Shown here piece after piece: positions 35,201 through 41,887 of a stretch of DNA of 49,730 nt; position 1 is the first letter of the stretch, and each line of letters starts with the position of its first letter. The notes below the pieces were generated by a model. It was not told the DNA's origin, ran no database searches, and was given only the letters and a program-made list of their open reading frames with translations. This stretch comes from Spirochaetaceae bacterium (GTDB lineage Bacteria > Spirochaetota > Spirochaetia > SZUA-6 > DRHE01). The stretch covers positions 1,202,486-1,252,215 of the forward strand of contig CP070696.1 of NCBI GenBank assembly GCA_020353535.1, given 5' to 3'. Position numbers and translations under genes: made by a program.

Positions 35201-35259
35201 ATCAGACAGAGAAAGAGAGCGAGGAGTATGGTTCTCACCTTTACCGAATGAGAAAACAA
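32233..35259 (-). CDS. Large periplasmic repeat protein (TPR-like, coiled)
   Basis: 1008 residues. A signal peptide (TILLALFLCLIAAVNVQA) is followed by TPR-like pairs (VEKLIEEKRYNDAVRLLSEVVREDPDRFDAAEKL; a second set near the C-terminus, LREAEAKYLAGDYFEALVIIEQLLKKPGN) and a long helical middle rich in Glu, Arg, Gln and Leu. No catalytic motif was seen. It is first in a two-gene unit with the sensor phosphatase (stop 11 bp before that start), so it may present a ligand or scaffold to the propeller domain. The start is a TTG at 35259; GTG 35238 is an alternative. Confidence 0.75.
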   Translation of the reverse strand: MFSHSVKVRTILLALFLCLIAAVNVQARGRAERESRQRLGEVEKLIEEKRYNDAVRLLSEVVREDPDRFDAAEKLMERIRARRVEIDQSFADLNAAVRENDLEQVVALMDRLEELNPYPSEAEAELLDMLRAAGVEQIYFVNIFRDLMARARAQIEAGQYRQAVSTYLEGFQISKDRFDEAEYGNIIKNSVNGALDDLTQAIRAHDSQFTNLSSTADGFGADAQALPSEVAAVALSLESMAEALGTVERSGLTFQVQNRQIRENSADGQFDLFLFFSEQLVFGPSNSSTEGIVYALDAIWRRESAALESGLLRRGETAYAAMIDAFRTQSLEQALGSITEARALFASLLELQSLWPLRIEPTFGFPTDASGRSAVASALPDFLRTQEYLRALEDYQLLVQVVDRSSELEVQDISTIEQIYTDREEIAGLLEQTAALGSEWRDQLAFYREGAGLEVSLEAHASQASEVLSDIGTTLEVIQALDLRMLDRIARVQGAEFEEQYRRYAAQFEEGVRLQEGLEVALEPILDADGQVIDLPVRVEKFPSRALAIYQPLSQNLAELAAGVDRMLEDALKNEEYVQQSEELQTHVRSLRSLVNRNASLQEELEGRLADARQASLQAERYRREGELRYQQALSNVNNGRYEEAQGNIRSAREAFDTSLNIQEDSAVRRRRDQDLVALSERIIEELKGLVIREVRQLIENARRLYAQGDFTGAEQTLMSAQDRWTRAYATENPEVSFWLGLVRSAVDATTGREIAVTDPLYKEMSQLYNLAYGDFQSGQQLIQQGNTRAALEVLGRAENRIAKILVPFPYNARARVLNLRILQISDPDAFRTRITGLYNDALRRRTESPQEAYATLKDIEQLLPNYPGLQNAIANLEITLGFRIPPPDPAKIARSRELYLQARTYWDTNQRDFFPVALEQLNEAIGLNPDNREAVALKDRLLVATGGERVDVLSSDDQRLLREAEAKYLAGDYFEALVIIEQLLKKPGNQNNQEILDLEKRIRARTG

Positions 35260-35333
35260 CGCTGTTTCTGCCCCCCAAATATTATTGAGGAAACTTTTCG
35301 TCTTCCCTAGTACAGTCTACCTCACAATCTCCT

Positions 35334-35339
35334 ATTATA
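35334..35339 (-). promoter_or_regulatory. Putative -10 box of the repeat-protein/phosphatase operon
   Basis: TATAAT on the minus strand, 75 bp before the TTG start. The -35 region is weak. It lies in the 226-bp gap between divergent transcripts; no other gene is present there. Confidence 0.35.
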
Positions 35340-35485
35340 CATGAAGCGGCGATTGTGATGCTCCCTAATTCATTATCGACGGAAAAGACAAGGTACGTAC
35401 AGCGAAATGTCGAAACATCCGATAGTGTAGATAGAAGAAGCGTCAACCTGGAAACTTGGAACATTTGGATGTATATTCTCAATAG

Positions 35486-36718
35486 ATGAAGAGAATTCTG
35501 CTACTCATTACCGTTTTTCTTCTCGCAGTACTGCCGCTATCCGCGGATTTCTCTGATTTCTACTACAACCTCAACCAATGGTTGTCCGGGTTTGCCGATC
35601 CCAACACCGGATTGACAGTTTTTCCCACTCTGCTGATTCCCATGGGAGGAAAGTACGAGGGTATGGGCACGGCCTATACAGCCGTGGCTCTGGATTCCGG
35701 TTTCCTGGAGGCAAATCCTTCGGCCAGCTCCTCCCTGGAGACGACGGAGCTGTCCTTCTACCACCACAGCTGGATCGCGGATTCCAATCTCGAAGGAGTT
35801 GTGTACACCGTTCGCTATGATGACCTGGGAATCGGTGTGGGGGGCAAGTTCCTTTACGTACCTTTTACCGAGTACAACGAATGGGGGGATAGGGAGAATC
35901 GCGGTTATATCTCCGAGACCGTGGCAACCCTCAATGTCTCCTATAACTTCTTTTCGGATTTCAGCTTCTACGGCCTGGGCTTGGGAGCCAACCTCAAGAC
36001 CGCCTATCGAAACATCCCGAACGCCTTCTATCCGGATCAGTCGGCGCTGACCGCGATGGTGGATATAGGTATTTTAACCCGATTCAATCTCATGAAATTC
36101 TATATCTCCCGGAGCAAGAATTTTTCCGTAGGTGCGGTCTTGAAGAATGTCGGCTTGCCAGCTCTGGGTGAACCATTACCGACATTGGCTACCATGGGAT
36201 TTGCCTATTCACCGATCCGCCCGCTCACCTGGGCTTTCGATTTCAATCTGCCCTTCAGTTTTATACCACAAGAGGCGCCGGCGGAAAAATGGTATATGGC
36301 AACGGGATTCAACATAATGATCACCAACTTCCTCAGCCTGCAGAGCGGCTTGCAGTTGAAAGGTGAAAATCCGAAACTAAGTATCGGCAGCAGCGTTGAT
36401 CTGGAGAAGTTCAGTTTTGTTCTGAACTACAACCTCGACTTGAGCGGGCGCATCGATCCCCTGGACAAGTTCAGCGTTCAGGCCAAACTCAACCTGGGCG
36501 ACAAGGGCCGCGGAGATGAACAGAGAACCATCGACGCGTTGTATTTCGAGGGACTGGAACTGTACGCTGATGGGGACCTGTCCGGAGCAATCAGCAGGTG
36601 GGAGCAAGTCCTCGAGCTCGATCCGAGCTACACCCCGGCTCGGGACAACATCGAGACTGCAAAAAAAGCCCTCGCCCTGCAGACAGAAATGGAAGACCAG
36701 TTAAGAATTGGCGATTGA
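35486..36718 (+). CDS. UPF0164-family protein with C-terminal TPR
   Basis: 410 residues. A signal peptide (ILLLITVFLLAVLPLSA) precedes a long strand-rich part typical of UPF0164/outer-membrane barrel-like proteins known mainly from spirochaetes (GGKYEGMGTAYTAVALDSGFLEANPSASSSLETTELSFYHHSW, YFSFVLNYNLDLSGRIDPLDKFSVQAKLNLGDKGR). It ends in a TPR-like unit (IDALYFEGLELYADGDLSGAISRWEQVLELDPSYTPARDNIETAKKAL). Function unknown. It is divergent from the sensor-phosphatase operon, which suggests shared control. Confidence 0.8.
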   Translation: MKRILLLITVFLLAVLPLSADFSDFYYNLNQWLSGFADPNTGLTVFPTLLIPMGGKYEGMGTAYTAVALDSGFLEANPSASSSLETTELSFYHHSWIADSNLEGVVYTVRYDDLGIGVGGKFLYVPFTEYNEWGDRENRGYISETVATLNVSYNFFSDFSFYGLGLGANLKTAYRNIPNAFYPDQSALTAMVDIGILTRFNLMKFYISRSKNFSVGAVLKNVGLPALGEPLPTLATMGFAYSPIRPLTWAFDFNLPFSFIPQEAPAEKWYMATGFNIMITNFLSLQSGLQLKGENPKLSIGSSVDLEKFSFVLNYNLDLSGRIDPLDKFSVQAKLNLGDKGRGDEQRTIDALYFEGLELYADGDLSGAISRWEQVLELDPSYTPARDNIETAKKALALQTEMEDQLRIGD

Positions 36719-36752
36719 CTTTCTCTGAGCGATTCGGTACGGTTTACCTCAG

Positions 36753-37427
36753 TTGAAAGACCACGAAAAACTCAAGAAACCAAAGTCCACAATTCCCGTA
36801 CAGACACTGCGGCGAATCCCCTACTACCATCAAATCCTTTCCGAATTGGAGCAGCAGGGCGAGCAATTCGTAAGCTCAAAATACCTGGCTCACTTCTTTC
36901 ACGTGGATGACACCCAGGTGCGTAAAGACGTGTCCGTCATCGGCTACAAGGGGAAACCAAAGTCGGGATATTCGGTAACGGGATTGAAGAGCGCGATTGG
37001 AGATTTCCTCGGCATCAATACGGAGAATACGGCGATCCTGATCGGAGCAGGAAAGCTGGGCTCCGCCCTGATCGAATATCCCGGCCTGAGTGAATACGGC
37101 TTGAGACTGGTTGCCGTGTTCGACAACGATCCCAAGAAACTGGACAAAGCGGTGGGAGGTTTTGCCGTACAACCGATGGAAAACTTGAAAAAGGTGGTCC
37201 AGAGCTTCGACGTGGGAATCGCGATCATTACTGTGCCCAAAACAGCGGCTCAGGCGGTCTGCGATCTGGTCGCCGAGCAGAAAATCAAGGCAATTTGGAA
37301 CTTCGCCCCCACCCAGCTAAGCGCACCGTCGGATGTCACCGTTCGTAATGAGAACATGGCTGTGGGACTGGCCCTGCTGTCTCACTACCTGAAAAAGCGA
37401 ACGGCAGAGAGCGCCATTTTCTCCTGA
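36753..37427 (+). CDS. rex: Redox-sensing transcriptional repressor Rex
   Basis: 224 residues, normal for Rex. A winged-helix DNA-binding domain (TLRRIPYYHQILSELEQQGEQFVSSKYLAHFFHVDDTQVRKDVSVIGYKGKPKSGYSV) is followed by a Rossmann fold with GAGKLGSALI and a helix-swap C-terminus (HYLKKR). Rex senses the NADH/NAD+ ratio and represses fermentation and respiration genes. TTG start; the ribosome site is weak. It lies 34 bp after the UPF0164 gene. No canonical Rex operator was found near it in this window. Confidence 0.96.
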   Translation: MKDHEKLKKPKSTIPVQTLRRIPYYHQILSELEQQGEQFVSSKYLAHFFHVDDTQVRKDVSVIGYKGKPKSGYSVTGLKSAIGDFLGINTENTAILIGAGKLGSALIEYPGLSEYGLRLVAVFDNDPKKLDKAVGGFAVQPMENLKKVVQSFDVGIAIITVPKTAAQAVCDLVAEQKIKAIWNFAPTQLSAPSDVTVRNENMAVGLALLSHYLKKRTAESAIFS

Positions 37428-37431
37428 CCCG

Positions 37432-38211
37432 CTACTTTTTATTGGCAACGGTTTTTTTGTAGCTTTTATACACCGCGTAGAGCGGAAAGTCGTACTTCTT
37501 CGATTCCACCAGACGGGCAAAACTCTTGTTCAGCTCCCCAGGGCTGCGGCCCATGACCCGCTTAAGCAGGCGTTCCTCCCGCTGCAGCTTCTTGAAGTTG
37601 AACCGGTGCTCCAATGCACGGATGAACTGGGCCGCCTCCTCCCGTACTTCCGGCTCCAGCTCCTGCCGGGCCGGCTCTACGATCTGCTTAATCACCTCTT
37701 CGATGCTGCCCGTCTCATTCCGATGCAGGGCCTCCTCCACCTGGCGAACGAAAGCACTTTCCTTAAAGGTGATTCGGTCCACGATCACCCTCAAATCGAG
37801 GCGCTTCTTGGTCGCCGCTTTCGAGTTCATGTCCCGCCGTCCCTGCACGAAGAACACAACCACCGCCGCGACCAGTCCGATGGCGATCTCATCGATCACC
37901 GGCAGGGGATCCCTGACCACGAAGGACATGAAGAAGTAGAACACCACAAACACCAGGGCGGAGATTAGGAACTTGGGAACAAAGCGGGCATCGCTAAGCC
38001 AGTTCTTCACCCCGGCCTCGATGTTCCGATATAGCTCGTTGCGGAACATGGTCAAGGCCTCCACCCTGGGCTCCATACCGTATCGGCCCTCCACCTCGCT
38101 GCGCTCCAAGGCTCCCACAAACTTGTCGGGAGAGCCGAAAGGATCGAGGAACAAAAAGCTGCCATCCTTGCGGAATATGTGAAAGAGATAGATACGATCC
38201 TTCTCAGGCAT
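37432..38211 (-). CDS. Conserved two-helix membrane protein of unknown function
   Basis: 259 residues. Two transmembrane segments at about 80-98 and 105-122 (FLISALVFVVFYFFMSFVV; IAIGLVAAVVVFFVQG) are surrounded by charged cytoplasmic parts, the second a long helix with Lys, Arg and Glu (KKRLDLRVIVDRITFKESAFVRQVEEALHRNETGSIEEVIKQIV). Not recognised. It ends 4 bp from rex, tail to tail. Confidence 0.7.
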   Translation of the reverse strand: MPEKDRIYLFHIFRKDGSFLFLDPFGSPDKFVGALERSEVEGRYGMEPRVEALTMFRNELYRNIEAGVKNWLSDARFVPKFLISALVFVVFYFFMSFVVRDPLPVIDEIAIGLVAAVVVFFVQGRRDMNSKAATKKRLDLRVIVDRITFKESAFVRQVEEALHRNETGSIEEVIKQIVEPARQELEPEVREEAAQFIRALEHRFNFKKLQREERLLKRVMGRSPGELNKSFARLVESKKYDFPLYAVYKSYKKTVANKK

Positions 38212-38299
38212 TATTTTGTATAGCCTCTCAATTTGTTGTCAGTCGGGTTCCCAACTTGATAGATGCTGCTAGAAAAATACTTGCCTCTGCCGCCTCGTG

Positions 38300-41200
38300 T
38301 CAAGCTAAAAGAGGGGGGGCGCCGAGGGGGGGGCGCCTTTGCTGGCCCGCCAGGGGAGCGCCCAGCCGGGCCAGCCGCCGCACCGCTACCGAGACCGCGC
38401 CCATCTCCTCCCCGGCCCGCCCCGAGAGCAGCAACACCCCACCCCCGTCGATGCAGTCGCGGAAGCGTCTAAAAACCGCCGGAAACAGCACGGTTTCAAA
38501 CAGGGAGTCCTCATCTTCGAAGCTGACGAACAGCATGAGATCTGCAGGCGCCCCTGTCGCAGGGGAGCGAGTAATGACCTCCTTGCCGCTTGCCACCAGG
38601 CCCACTAGACTGACCTCCTCTCCGAGGCGGCTGGGAATCTCACTGGATCGGATCAATACGGGCCAGCCTTGCTGGTCGGCCTGCTGCCTCGCCCTTGGGC
38701 GAAACAGGGAGACCGGATGCCGGGAGACCATCAACCCCAGGGTGCGCAGCTCGTCCAGCAGTTTCAGCTCCACCGGGTAGTCCGACGGGGGCGGAGCTTC
38801 GGGTGCAAACAGACCTCCTTCCTGCTGTCTGCGAAGATAGCGCCACAGCAGCTGGGGCCTTGCCGTTCCGCTGGCGATCCCGTCCAGGGCGCCGGAGCGC
38901 ACCAGGATGCGGGTTTCCATCAGACCCGGCCTCAGTCTCCGGAAAAAATCCTCCGGGCCGGAGAAGGGACCCTCATGGAGACGCTCACGCAACAGCCGCC
39001 CCAGAAAGCTGCGACTGATCGACCTCAACTGGCCGAGCCCCACCCGTATGCCGCCTCCATCTGCGGTGTAGGCGATTTCACTGCGGTTGACGTCGGGAAG
39101 CAGGAGGGGGATTCCCAGGCGCCGACACTCGTTGAGGTAGGTCTGCCGGGAGTAGTAGCCTCCGCCGTTGTTGACAACCGCAAGGAAAAACTCACGGGGG
39201 AAACGACGTTTCAAATAGGCCAGCTTGAAGGACACCAGGGCGTAGGAGGCGCTGTGGGCTTTGCAGAAGGAATAGCCCCGGAAAGAGCAGATCATCTCCC
39301 ACAGCTCCTCCAGAACCTTCCGCGCTGTACCCCGCCGCGCACCTCCGCTAAAGAACAGGCGACGATACCTCTCCAGAGGCCCGCAACCGTCGCCTGCCGC
39401 CAGGGTCTTGCGCAGCCGGTCAGCCAGGGCGGGGGAGAAACCGGCGCTTGCCCCGGTTACCCGGGCGATATCCTCCTGATAGACCATCAGGCCGTAGCTT
39501 CTGCTCAGTACCGGAGTCGGGCTGCTGAAGGGAGCGCCGTGGACGCGCCGGAGAAACTCCTGGATGGTGCGATTGGCGGCGGGCCGGATTATCGAGCCGG
39601 CCATGACCAGGTGCTCGTAGTCTCCCCTGCCCAATTTGCGCAGCAGCTGGCGACTGGCCGGGGACTCGACGTAGAACATACCCACGGTCTCACCTGCAGC
39701 GATCATCTGCCGGGTCTCGAGATCCTGCAGGAGCGCCACCTGCTGCGGGGAAGCCCGACCTTCCAGCACTGCCAGTTGCTCGCGAAGCTCGGCAGCGGCG
39801 CAGAGGCGGGAATCGCTATCAGCTTCGGGGGCAGCCGCCGCCGGCCCTCCAGCGTCTGGGAAACACAGGCTGCGGCGGGCCAGCCGAACCGTGTCCCGGA
39901 GAACGGCCAGGGAACGGTTGCCCAACAGATCGATCTTCACCAGCCCTGCACCCTCCGCACTTTCCCGGTCCCAGGCCATGACCGGATAACCCATGGTTGA
40001 ACGCCGGACGTGCGTGTAGTCTGTTATCGGACCGGGGGTGATCACCACCCCGCCACAGTGGGTGCCCAGGTGCCTGGGCAGACCCCGAAGGCCCCGCGCC
40101 GCCTCCAGCAGGTAGGGGGGAATTCGCGCCTCCTCGCCGTACTTGAAGAATCGCACCATTGTTTCGATCTCCCCCTCCGGAAGGCCGTAGGCGGTAGCCG
40201 CCTCCCGCATGGCGGAGCGGGGACCGAAGGTGACGTGATCAGCTACCATGGCTGCCCGGCCCTGGTAGCGCGAAAAAAGCCGGCGAAGCACCTCATTGCG
40301 TTCGTCCCAGGGAAAATCCACATCGATATCCGGAGGATCTTCGCGCTGGACGTTGAGAAAGCGGTCGAAGTCCAGATTGTAGCGGAGGGGATCCACGTGG
40401 GTAATTCCCAGCAGGTAGCTCACCAGGCTGGCGGCAGAGCTTCCCCGCCCGCAGGTCCGGGTACAGGTTCCGAGGATCTCCCGCACCACGAGAAAGTAGC
40501 CGCAAAAACCCTTGGTGCGGATCACCCGCAGCTCCCGCTCCAGCCTCGCCTTCCAGGGAGGTTCCTGGGCGGCAGCTACGCTGACGCGCTCTTTTGCCGG
40601 GAGGCCGACGCCGGGTGCTGAGGCGCAGCCCGAGCCGTAGCGTTGCCGTGCACCCTCATAGCAGAGCTGACGGAGCAGGCGGAAGCAGCGCTCTTCACCC
40701 AGGCCCCGATAGTCTGGAAATACGTTGCCGCGGGACAGCAGTCCATCGCAGCTGGCCTGCTCGGCCAGAAGGCGGGCCGATTTCAGCGCCTCCGGCACGG
40801 CCGAGAAGTAGCGCTCCATCTCCTGCCCGTTCACCAGGCGCATCTGCGGCCGCAGGCGCAGGCCGTCGGGAAGCTCGTCCACGGTGCATCGCCTGGAGAT
40901 CGAGCGCAGCAGATGGCCGATCCGGATCTGTTCCTGCTCCAGAAAGACGGCCTGGTTCAGCGCCAGAAGCGGCAGGCCGCTGCTGCTGGAAAAAGCGAGC
41001 AGTTCCCGCACGGGCTGACCGTAGGTAAGCTGAACGTACAGCTCCCTGCTGCTGCAGCCTTGCAGGCTCAGCAGAACCGACGGATCCCCGCTCATCACGG
41101 CCAGTCCCTGCCAGCCGTGCTCCAGCAGATACTGCTGCGGGTCGCTGCCCTGCGGCTGGGATACGATACGATTCAGGGTGACGAATCCTGACCGCTCCAG

Positions 41201-41461
41201 GACGTAGGCCGTGCACAGCGGCTTTCCCCTGCGCAGCAGGGCCATGCCAACCAGCGCTTTGACGCCCTCCCGCGCCGCGGCCCGAAGGAAGCGAACCAGA
41301 CCGTAGAAGTTGTGCCGATCCACCAATCCGACCGCCGGGTATCCCCTCTTCTTCACCTCCCGGCAGATGCGTTCCGGCGTGAGGAGACCGTGGCCAAAGG
41401 AGAAGCAGGAACTGAGATGAAGTGGCGTGTAGTCGGAATTTATAGTCATTATACTATACAT
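38300..41461 (-). CDS. DnaE2-type DNA polymerase III alpha subunit
   Basis: 1053 residues, a C-family polymerase resembling the error-prone DnaE2/ImuC group more than the replicative enzyme. The catalytic Asp-rich motif is PPDIDVDF (about 376-383), with GRGSSAASLVSYLLGITHVDPL before it, a KIDLLGNRSL segment for the third Asp, fingers SFCKAHSASYALVSF.LAYLK and a C-terminal OB region. The N-terminal PHP domain looks inactive: HxH is HLS and the later DH reads DRHN. Starts: ATG 41461 or 41449. No imuB or lexA lies here, so I do not name it imuC. It follows a Nudix gene; its start region holds a 14-bp inverted repeat. G7 and G8 tracts occur near the 3' end. Confidence 0.82.
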   Translation of the reverse strand: MYSIMTINSDYTPLHLSSCFSFGHGLLTPERICREVKKRGYPAVGLVDRHNFYGLVRFLRAAAREGVKALVGMALLRRGKPLCTAYVLERSGFVTLNRIVSQPQGSDPQQYLLEHGWQGLAVMSGDPSVLLSLQGCSSRELYVQLTYGQPVRELLAFSSSSGLPLLALNQAVFLEQEQIRIGHLLRSISRRCTVDELPDGLRLRPQMRLVNGQEMERYFSAVPEALKSARLLAEQASCDGLLSRGNVFPDYRGLGEERCFRLLRQLCYEGARQRYGSGCASAPGVGLPAKERVSVAAAQEPPWKARLERELRVIRTKGFCGYFLVVREILGTCTRTCGRGSSAASLVSYLLGITHVDPLRYNLDFDRFLNVQREDPPDIDVDFPWDERNEVLRRLFSRYQGRAAMVADHVTFGPRSAMREAATAYGLPEGEIETMVRFFKYGEEARIPPYLLEAARGLRGLPRHLGTHCGGVVITPGPITDYTHVRRSTMGYPVMAWDRESAEGAGLVKIDLLGNRSLAVLRDTVRLARRSLCFPDAGGPAAAAPEADSDSRLCAAAELREQLAVLEGRASPQQVALLQDLETRQMIAAGETVGMFYVESPASRQLLRKLGRGDYEHLVMAGSIIRPAANRTIQEFLRRVHGAPFSSPTPVLSRSYGLMVYQEDIARVTGASAGFSPALADRLRKTLAAGDGCGPLERYRRLFFSGGARRGTARKVLEELWEMICSFRGYSFCKAHSASYALVSFKLAYLKRRFPREFFLAVVNNGGGYYSRQTYLNECRRLGIPLLLPDVNRSEIAYTADGGGIRVGLGQLRSISRSFLGRLLRERLHEGPFSGPEDFFRRLRPGLMETRILVRSGALDGIASGTARPQLLWRYLRRQQEGGLFAPEAPPPSDYPVELKLLDELRTLGLMVSRHPVSLFRPRARQQADQQGWPVLIRSSEIPSRLGEEVSLVGLVASGKEVITRSPATGAPADLMLFVSFEDEDSLFETVLFPAVFRRFRDCIDGGGVLLLSGRAGEEMGAVSVAVRRLARLGAPLAGQQRRPPLGAPPLLA
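38313..38333. repeat. Paired poly-G tracts in the DnaE2 tail
   Basis: Seven G (38313-38319) and eight G (38326-38333), each within a GAGG...GCGCC context, lie in the last ten codons of the polymerase gene. Slippage would alter only the C-terminal residues. Confidence 0.7.
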
Positions 41462-41477
41462 TAGTATAGTATAATGA
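41446..41477. promoter_or_regulatory. Perfect 14-bp inverted repeat at the DnaE2 start
   Basis: TCATTATACTATAC (41446-41459), spacer ATTA, GTATAGTATAATGA (41464-41477). It fills the gap between the Nudix stop and the polymerase start; ATG 41461 is in the loop and ATG 41449 at the stem base. AAAGGA directly precedes the 5' arm on the minus strand. It is a strong candidate operator or RNA switch, and no T-run follows, so it is not a terminator. Confidence 0.7.
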
Positions 41478-41482
41478 TCCTT

Positions 41483-41869
41483 TCAGGTCAATCTCTGAAG
41501 AAACTTCCGGAACAGCTTCCTATCCGAATCCACCAGATCGAAGGTCTCCACCTCGTGGGGGTCCACCCAGCGTATTTCCTCGTGTTCCCGCAGGACGAAG
41601 CCGCCACTGAGATGGGTGGCTCGGTACAGCAGGATTTCCAGGTCCAGTCGCTTTTCCCGATAGCGGGTAGAAGCCAAGAACTCCCCTATTTCCGCCGAAA
41701 TCGAGAACTCCTCCGACAATTCCCTGCGCAAGGCCTGTTCCGGTTTTTCCCCTGGATCGACCTTTCCGCCCGGAAACTCCCACTTCCGCCCCATGTGCTT
41801 TCCCGCTTTACGCAGTGCCAGAAGGATTTTTCCGTTCTTTTCGACCAGGGCCGCCGTGACCTGCCGCAA
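41483..41869 (-). CDS. MutT/Nudix hydrolase
   Basis: 128-residue Nudix pyrophosphatase of MutT size. The Nudix box is complete: GGKVDPGEKPEQALRRELSEE (GX5EX7REUXEE). The N-terminal VTAALVEKNGKILLALRKAGKHMGRKWEFPGGK is MutT-like, consistent with removal of oxidised dGTP, though the substrate is inferred. It sits between the histidine-kinase gene and the DnaE2 polymerase gene, both on the same strand, so it may work with that polymerase in mutagenesis control. Confidence 0.9.
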   Translation of the reverse strand: MRQVTAALVEKNGKILLALRKAGKHMGRKWEFPGGKVDPGEKPEQALRRELSEEFSISAEIGEFLASTRYREKRLDLEILLYRATHLSGGFVLREHEEIRWVDPHEVETFDLVDSDRKLFRKFLQRLT

Positions 41870-41887
41870 TTTTACGGATCCTTTTGC

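Noticed and set aside
35260..37427. Rex operator near rex
   Set aside because: No sequence close to the usual TTGTGA...TCACAA pattern was found in this stretch.
38669..40000. Open frame of 443 codons opposite the polymerase gene
   Set aside because: Mirror frame of the catalytic and C-terminal parts of the DnaE2-like gene; no family resemblance.
41446..41477. Terminator for the Nudix gene
   Set aside because: The stem is AT-only in character and is not followed by a T-run on the minus strand; a regulatory role is more likely.
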